A stretch of 8,073 nucleotides of DNA from Pseudomonadota bacterium (GTDB lineage Bacteria > Pseudomonadota > Alphaproteobacteria > Elsterales > Elsteraceae): the NCBI GenBank assembly GCA_016195115.1, contig JACQAI010000720.1, positions 1 to 8,073 on the forward strand, in the 5' to 3' direction. Of the stretch, positions 5,701 through 8,073 are shown in pieces. The notes beneath the pieces were generated by a model. It had not been told where the DNA came from, did no database searches, and saw nothing but the letters and a program-made list of their open reading frames with translations. Within the stretch, counting starts at the first letter, position 1, and each line of letters starts with the position of its first letter. The translations under genes and the position numbers were made by a program.

Positions 5701-5730
5701 CCGCAAACCCCTGCCCGAACGGAGGCCGCT

Positions 5731-5934
5731 ATGGCCGTTGGCACTGTGAAATGGTTCAACACTCAGAAGGGCTTCGGCTTCATCCAACCGGATGACGGCT
5801 CGAAGGACGTCTTCGTGCATATCAGCGCGGTCGAGAGCGCCGGCATGCGTGGCTTGATGGAAGGCCAGAAGGTCAGCTTCGAGATCACCACCGAGCGCGG
5901 CAAGACCGCCGCGACGAAGCTCGCCGCCGCCTGA
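5731..5934 (+). CDS. Cold-shock protein (CspA family)
   Basis: This 67-residue single cold-shock domain protein binds single-stranded RNA and DNA and acts as an RNA chaperone in the cytoplasm. It has the family's opening MAVGTVKWFNTQKGFGFI: RNP1 is KGFGFI at 13-18 and RNP2 is VFVHI at 27-31. The surface aromatics Trp8, Phe15, Phe17, Phe28 and His30 are present. The ending GPQA.. is replaced by GKTAATKLAAA, usual for alphaproteobacterial members. The ATG at 5731 is chosen over an in-frame ATG at 5695 because GGAGG at 5721-5725 lies 5 bases before it and the family starts at MAxGTVKWFN. A promoter-like sequence and a long leader precede it; an RMF-like gene follows after 7 bases. Whether it is truly cold-induced cannot be read from the sequence. 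Confidence 0.97.
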   Translation: MAVGTVKWFNTQKGFGFIQPDDGSKDVFVHISAVESAGMRGLMEGQKVSFEITTERGKTAATKLAAA

Positions 5935-5941
5935 CCTCGGC

Positions 5942-6175
5942 ATGGCTCGCCGCGAACACGCCGGCCCGGAGGATCGGGTCACGCCCGCCCCGGCGCCGAG
6001 CGCGTTCGCGCTTAGCCGAATCCAGGCCGAGGGCTGGCGGGCCGGTCGCCTGGCCGCCGCCTCGGACGACGCCGCGGCGACGCAGGCCGACGGTCTCAAT
6101 CCCTATCGGACGGCGGCGGAGCGGGACCGCTGGCGCACCGGCTTCGACGCCGCGCGCGAGCGGGCACGGCGCTGA
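5942..6175 (+). CDS. Small protein with ribosome modulation factor (RMF)-like C-terminal half
   Basis: This 77-residue protein has a Pro/Ala-rich N-terminus (1-22) followed by a region that looks like RMF. It has SRIQAEGWRAGRLAA at 25-39, then a short acidic/Ala linker, then NPYRTAAERDRWRTGFDAA at 53-71. E. coli RMF shows the same order: a GYQAG helix, a linker, then PYQSLDERSQWLGGWREA. RMF binds 16S rRNA near the anti-Shine-Dalgarno region and makes inactive 100S ribosome dimers in stationary phase; I infer a ribosome-associated or hibernation role for this protein by analogy. It starts 7 bases after the csp stop, without a strong Shine-Dalgarno, so it is probably expressed with csp. Twenty Arg/Lys residues or nearly so make it basic, suiting rRNA contact. 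The family link is by motif memory, not by a search. Confidence 0.72.
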   Translation: MARREHAGPEDRVTPAPAPSAFALSRIQAEGWRAGRLAAASDDAAATQADGLNPYRTAAERDRWRTGFDAARERARR

Positions 6176-6264
6176 GCCTCGCCGCATCGAACGGCGCGCC
6201 CCGAGCGTTGAGGGGGGAGGCGCCGGCAATGTGGCAGGCTCCACGAATTGCAGGGAGGACGCCC

Positions 6265-6462
6265 ATGGACCGTCACCTCGGCAAGACGAGCTCGCCCGAG
6301 CCGGGAACACCGGTCGGCGTCGATCGGCCGTCGCGACCGCGGAGCCCCGCCGTGACGTCCGGACCGACCCAGGCGCGCCGCGCCGCGCTCGACGCGCAAA
6401 AGCGCTACATGGACGATCGCTTCGGCCGCGATCGCCCCATGGCGCGCAACCGCCAGACGTGA
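6265..6462 (+). CDS. Uncharacterised 65-residue protein
   Basis: I do not recognise the family. The N-terminal half is Pro/Ser/Gly-rich and probably disordered (MDRHLGKTSSPEPGTP, PSRPRSPAVTSGP). The C-terminal part could form one basic helix (QARRAALDAQKRYMDDRFGRD) followed by RPMARNRQT. The product is basic, with no membrane segment. Two starts are possible. ATG 6265 has GGGAGGA at 6253-6259 and a 5-base spacer; ATG 6229, adding 12 residues, has GGGGGGAGG at 6212-6220 and an 8-base spacer. I prefer 6265 but cannot exclude 6229. It sits between the RMF-like gene and rpsU, 41 bases before the latter. Confidence 0.62.
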   Translation: MDRHLGKTSSPEPGTPVGVDRPSRPRSPAVTSGPTQARRAALDAQKRYMDDRFGRDRPMARNRQT

Positions 6463-6503
6463 GCGGGCGCGCGACCGAGCAGGGCTAGGGGAAAGGTACA
6501 GTC

Positions 6504-6707
6504 ATGAAAGTCTTCGTCCGCGACAACGACATCAACGCGGCGCTGCGCGTGCTGAAGAAGAAGATGCAGCGCGAGGGTACGTTTCGCGAGATGAAGCGGC
6601 GGCGCGCCTATGAGAAGCCGTCGGAGCGGCGTGCCCGCGAGGCCGCCGAAGCCGTGCGCCGCCACCGCAAGGCGCTGCGCAAGCGCATGGAGCGCGAAGG
6701 CTACTAG
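6504..6707 (+). CDS. rpsU: 30S ribosomal protein bS21
   Basis: This 67-residue protein matches bS21, a small-subunit protein near the 3' end of 16S rRNA that helps initiation on natural mRNAs. It shows the family's N-terminal VRDNDINAALRVLKKKMQREG, then FREMKRRRAYEKPSERRAREAAEAVRR and a basic C-terminal helix ending RKRMEREGY. Alphaproteobacterial bS21 proteins have this length and long Arg-rich end. A purine-rich site (GGGGAAAGG, 6488-6496) precedes the ATG at 6504. A csp gene upstream on the same strand is a common arrangement in this class. The gene ends facing a small minus-strand gene 57 bases away; I see no clear intrinsic terminator between them, only a 10-base GC palindrome (CCGGCGCCGG, 6750-6759). 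Confidence 0.97.
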   Translation: MKVFVRDNDINAALRVLKKKMQREGTFREMKRRRAYEKPSERRAREAAEAVRRHRKALRKRMEREGY

Positions 6708-6764
6708 CGCGGTATCGCCTCGGACGCAAACGCCGCTGCGATCGTCATCCCGGCGCCGGCACGC

Positions 6765-6932
6765 TCAGGCGCCAGGCTCCTTCTCCTCGACCTTGCCGTT
6801 GTCAGCCGCCTCGGCGGCCGCCTTGCGTTGCGCCGTGATCTCCTCTTGCGCCCTGAGCTTCGCCTCGCGCTTTGCCTGCTTGGCTTGACTGCGCTGGTTC
6901 CGCTCCATGCGATAGTTGGGCCTCCGAGCCAT
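6765..6932 (-). CDS. Uncharacterised 55-residue highly charged protein (MARRPNYRMERNQR type)
   Basis: This is a short minus-strand gene, ATG at 6930-6932 (complement) and TGA at 6765-6767. The product opens MARRPNYRMERNQRSQAKQA, continues as a Lys/Arg/Glu/Ala/Gln-rich stretch predicted to be one long helix, and ends EKEPGA. AGAGGAG at 6938-6944 with a 5-base spacer supports the start. I recall similar short proteins beginning MARRPNY in many alphaproteobacteria, all unnamed; no function is known to me. The composition suggests an RNA- or ribosome-contacting helix, which is inference from composition and neighbourhood. The gene converges with rpsU. Confidence 0.75.
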   Translation of the reverse strand: MARRPNYRMERNQRSQAKQAKREAKLRAQEEITAQRKAAAEAADNGKVEEKEPGA

Positions 6933-7347
6933 GGCCGCTCCTCTTGGTTCACGATCGCCGCGTCAGCCGGGCGCCTCGGCGCAGACGTCGTCGGCGCGCA
7001 CGGGCCGCGCGACGGTGGTTAAGCTGAGGTTGGCCGGCATGCGCGCGCCCTGCGATCGGAGGCGGGAGCGCGCCTTGGCGTCTCTCAGCCGGCCAAGCCT
7101 CGGGTAGGCCCGTGCGTGTATGACCGATGTCGGACTATCGCATTGTTGGGCGGGAAACTCAAACCGCGGCGACGCGCGGTTGCGCGCTCGGACCACCCGC
7201 CGCCGCCGCGGGGCGGCGATTCGCGCAACATCGCACCGCGTCATCCGCCATAGTCCAGCGACGTCCCCCGCGTGGCCGGCCGACGACGTCCGGGCGGTCC
7301 TCCGGCAGGGCCAAACAGCAGGGGGCGCGAGCGAAGGGAGAGGCGGC
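6933..7347. other. 415-base intergenic region before the antiporter gene
   Basis: Apart from the ribosome binding site of the 55-residue gene (6938-6944), no coding frame here has a convincing product. Open frames on both strands are Arg/Ala/Pro-rich and look like GC-driven shadows. It holds an inverted repeat at 7162-7181 and a GC-rich hairpin near 7201-7218. No convincing -35/-10 pair for the antiporter gene was seen. Confidence 0.5.
7162..7181. repeat. Inverted repeat AACCGCG-N6-CGCGGTT
   Basis: The two 7-base arms at 7162-7168 and 7175-7181 are perfect reverse complements with a 6-base centre. It is about 165 bases upstream of the antiporter start, so it could be an operator or an RNA hairpin. 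Chance is possible in such GC-rich DNA. Confidence 0.35.
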
Positions 7348-8073
7348 GTGGCGGCATCGATCAACATCGCGGCGTACAGCGACGCCCTCGTGGTGCTCGG
7401 CACGGCCGGGTTCGTGGTGCCGATGGCGCGCCGTTGGGGTCTCAACCCCGTGCTCGGCTATTTGGGCGCCGGCGCGCTGCTCGGACCGCTCGGCCTCGGC
7501 TCGTTCATCGAGCGCATGCCATGGCTCTACTGGGTCACCGTCGTCGATGCGGAGAACGTCGCCGGCATCGCCGACCTCGGCGTCGTGTTTCTGCTTTTCC
7601 TGGTCGGTCTCGAGCTGTCGTTCGCCCGCCTCAAGTCGATGCGGCGCCTGGTCTTCGGCCTCGGCGCGCTGCAGGTCTTGACGACTACCGCGGCGCTTGC
7701 CGCGATCGTCGCGGCGAGCGGCCAGACCGGCTCGGTGGCGGTCATCCTCGGCGCGTGCCTGGCGCTGTCCTCGACGGCGATCGTGCTCGAGATCCTCTCC
7801 CATCAGCACCGGCTCACGACCCACACCGGGCGGGCGAGCTTCGCCGTCTTGCTGGCGCAGGACCTCGCGGTCGTGCCGATCCTGATGCTCATCCTGGTGC
7901 TCGGCGCCGGCACCAGCGACTCGGTGTTCGGCAGCATCGGTACGGCGCTATTGCAGGCCGGCGCCGCGGTCGCCGTCATCGTGCTGGTCGGCCGCATCGT
8001 GCTGCGGCCGCTGTTCCGGCTGGTCGCCGGCACGCGGTCGAGCGAGCTGTTCATCGCCGCGACGTTGTTCGTC
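7348..8073 (+). CDS. KefB/KefC-like CPA2 cation/proton antiporter, N-terminal part
   Basis: The first 242 codons of a membrane antiporter run off the right edge. The protein belongs to the CPA2 (Kef/NapA-like) family that exchanges K+ or Na+ for protons across the inner membrane. Hydrophobic segments follow each other from residue 11 on. Typical motifs are NPVLGYLGAGALLGPLGLG at 33-51, DLGVVFLLFLVGLEL at 76-90, LALSSTAIVLEIL at 138-150 and AQDLAVVP at 170-177, where Gln171-Asp172 match the essential QD pair of KefC. The start is GTG at 7348, with the purine-rich AAGGGAGAGG at 7334-7343 close upstream; the next in-frame ATG (7423) would cut the first membrane segment. Full-length relatives are about 560-620 residues, often with a C-terminal RCK/TrkA-N domain, so whether this one has glutathione-type control is not visible. 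Confidence 0.93.
   Translation, partial: MAASINIAAYSDALVVLGTAGFVVPMARRWGLNPVLGYLGAGALLGPLGLGSFIERMPWLYWVTVVDAENVAGIADLGVVFLLFLVGLELSFARLKSMRRLVFGLGALQVLTTTAALAAIVAASGQTGSVAVILGACLALSSTAIVLEILSHQHRLTTHTGRASFAVLLAQDLAVVPILMLILVLGAGTSDSVFGSIGTALLQAGAAVAVIVLVGRIVLRPLFRLVAGTRSSELFIAATLFV

Noticed and set aside
5508..5795. 95-codon plus-strand frame running across the csp promoter and start
   Set aside because: It overlaps csp in another frame, lacks a ribosome binding site and has a low-complexity product.
6963..7445. 160-codon minus-strand frame upstream of the antiporter gene
   Set aside because: No motifs, no good start signal, and it overlaps the start of the antiporter gene.
7127..7824. Plus- and minus-strand frames overlapping the antiporter gene (7127-7681 and 7159-7824)
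   Set aside because: The third frame encodes the KefB/KefC-type membrane domain with its QD motif; the others are shadows.

Overview
The window is GC-rich and tightly packed. The bias to G/C at third codon positions, GTG starts, 4-base stop/start overlaps, a Bug-type periplasmic binding protein, a csp/rpsU pair and an arginine-rich bS21 together suggest an alphaproteobacterium of the Rhodospirillales/Rhizobiales kind. That placement is inference; there is no rRNA or other phylogenetic marker here. Both edges cut genes.

Positions 1-2007 (+) hold one apparent operon. It contains the 3' end of a class III (CaiB/BaiF) CoA-transferase, a CaiD-like enoyl-CoA hydratase/isomerase, a 7Fe-type ferredoxin with a C-terminal extension, and a guanine deaminase of the small GuaD family. 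Two of the three junctions are 4-base overlaps and the third is a 6-base gap. A near-perfect 42-base palindrome follows. Next, at 2078-3091 (+), is an adenine/adenosine deaminase-family protein, so guanine and adenine deamination lie side by side. Together the two enzymes would feed xanthine and hypoxanthine into purine salvage or catabolism.

Positions 3073-4411 (-) hold a convergent two-gene unit: a Bug/TctC solute-binding protein with a signal peptide, then an unassigned 116-residue protein 10 bases downstream. The end of the latter overlaps the deaminase gene by 19 bases, tail to tail.

Positions 4412-6932 form an island of very small genes: three unassigned proteins (76, 72 and 57 residues), a cold-shock protein with its own promoter-like sequence and a leader of about 130 bases, a protein whose C-terminal half resembles ribosome modulation factor (RMF), an unassigned 65-residue protein, and ribosomal protein bS21. 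A 55-residue, highly charged protein lies on the opposite strand, convergent with bS21. The named members point to translation and stress adaptation. Two of the small genes (57 and 55 residues) are easily missed because of their size.

Positions 6933-7347 contain no gene I can support. From 7348 to the right edge runs the N-terminal membrane domain of a KefB/KefC-like CPA2 cation/proton antiporter, starting at GTG. I found no mobile element, CRISPR array, tRNA or rRNA.
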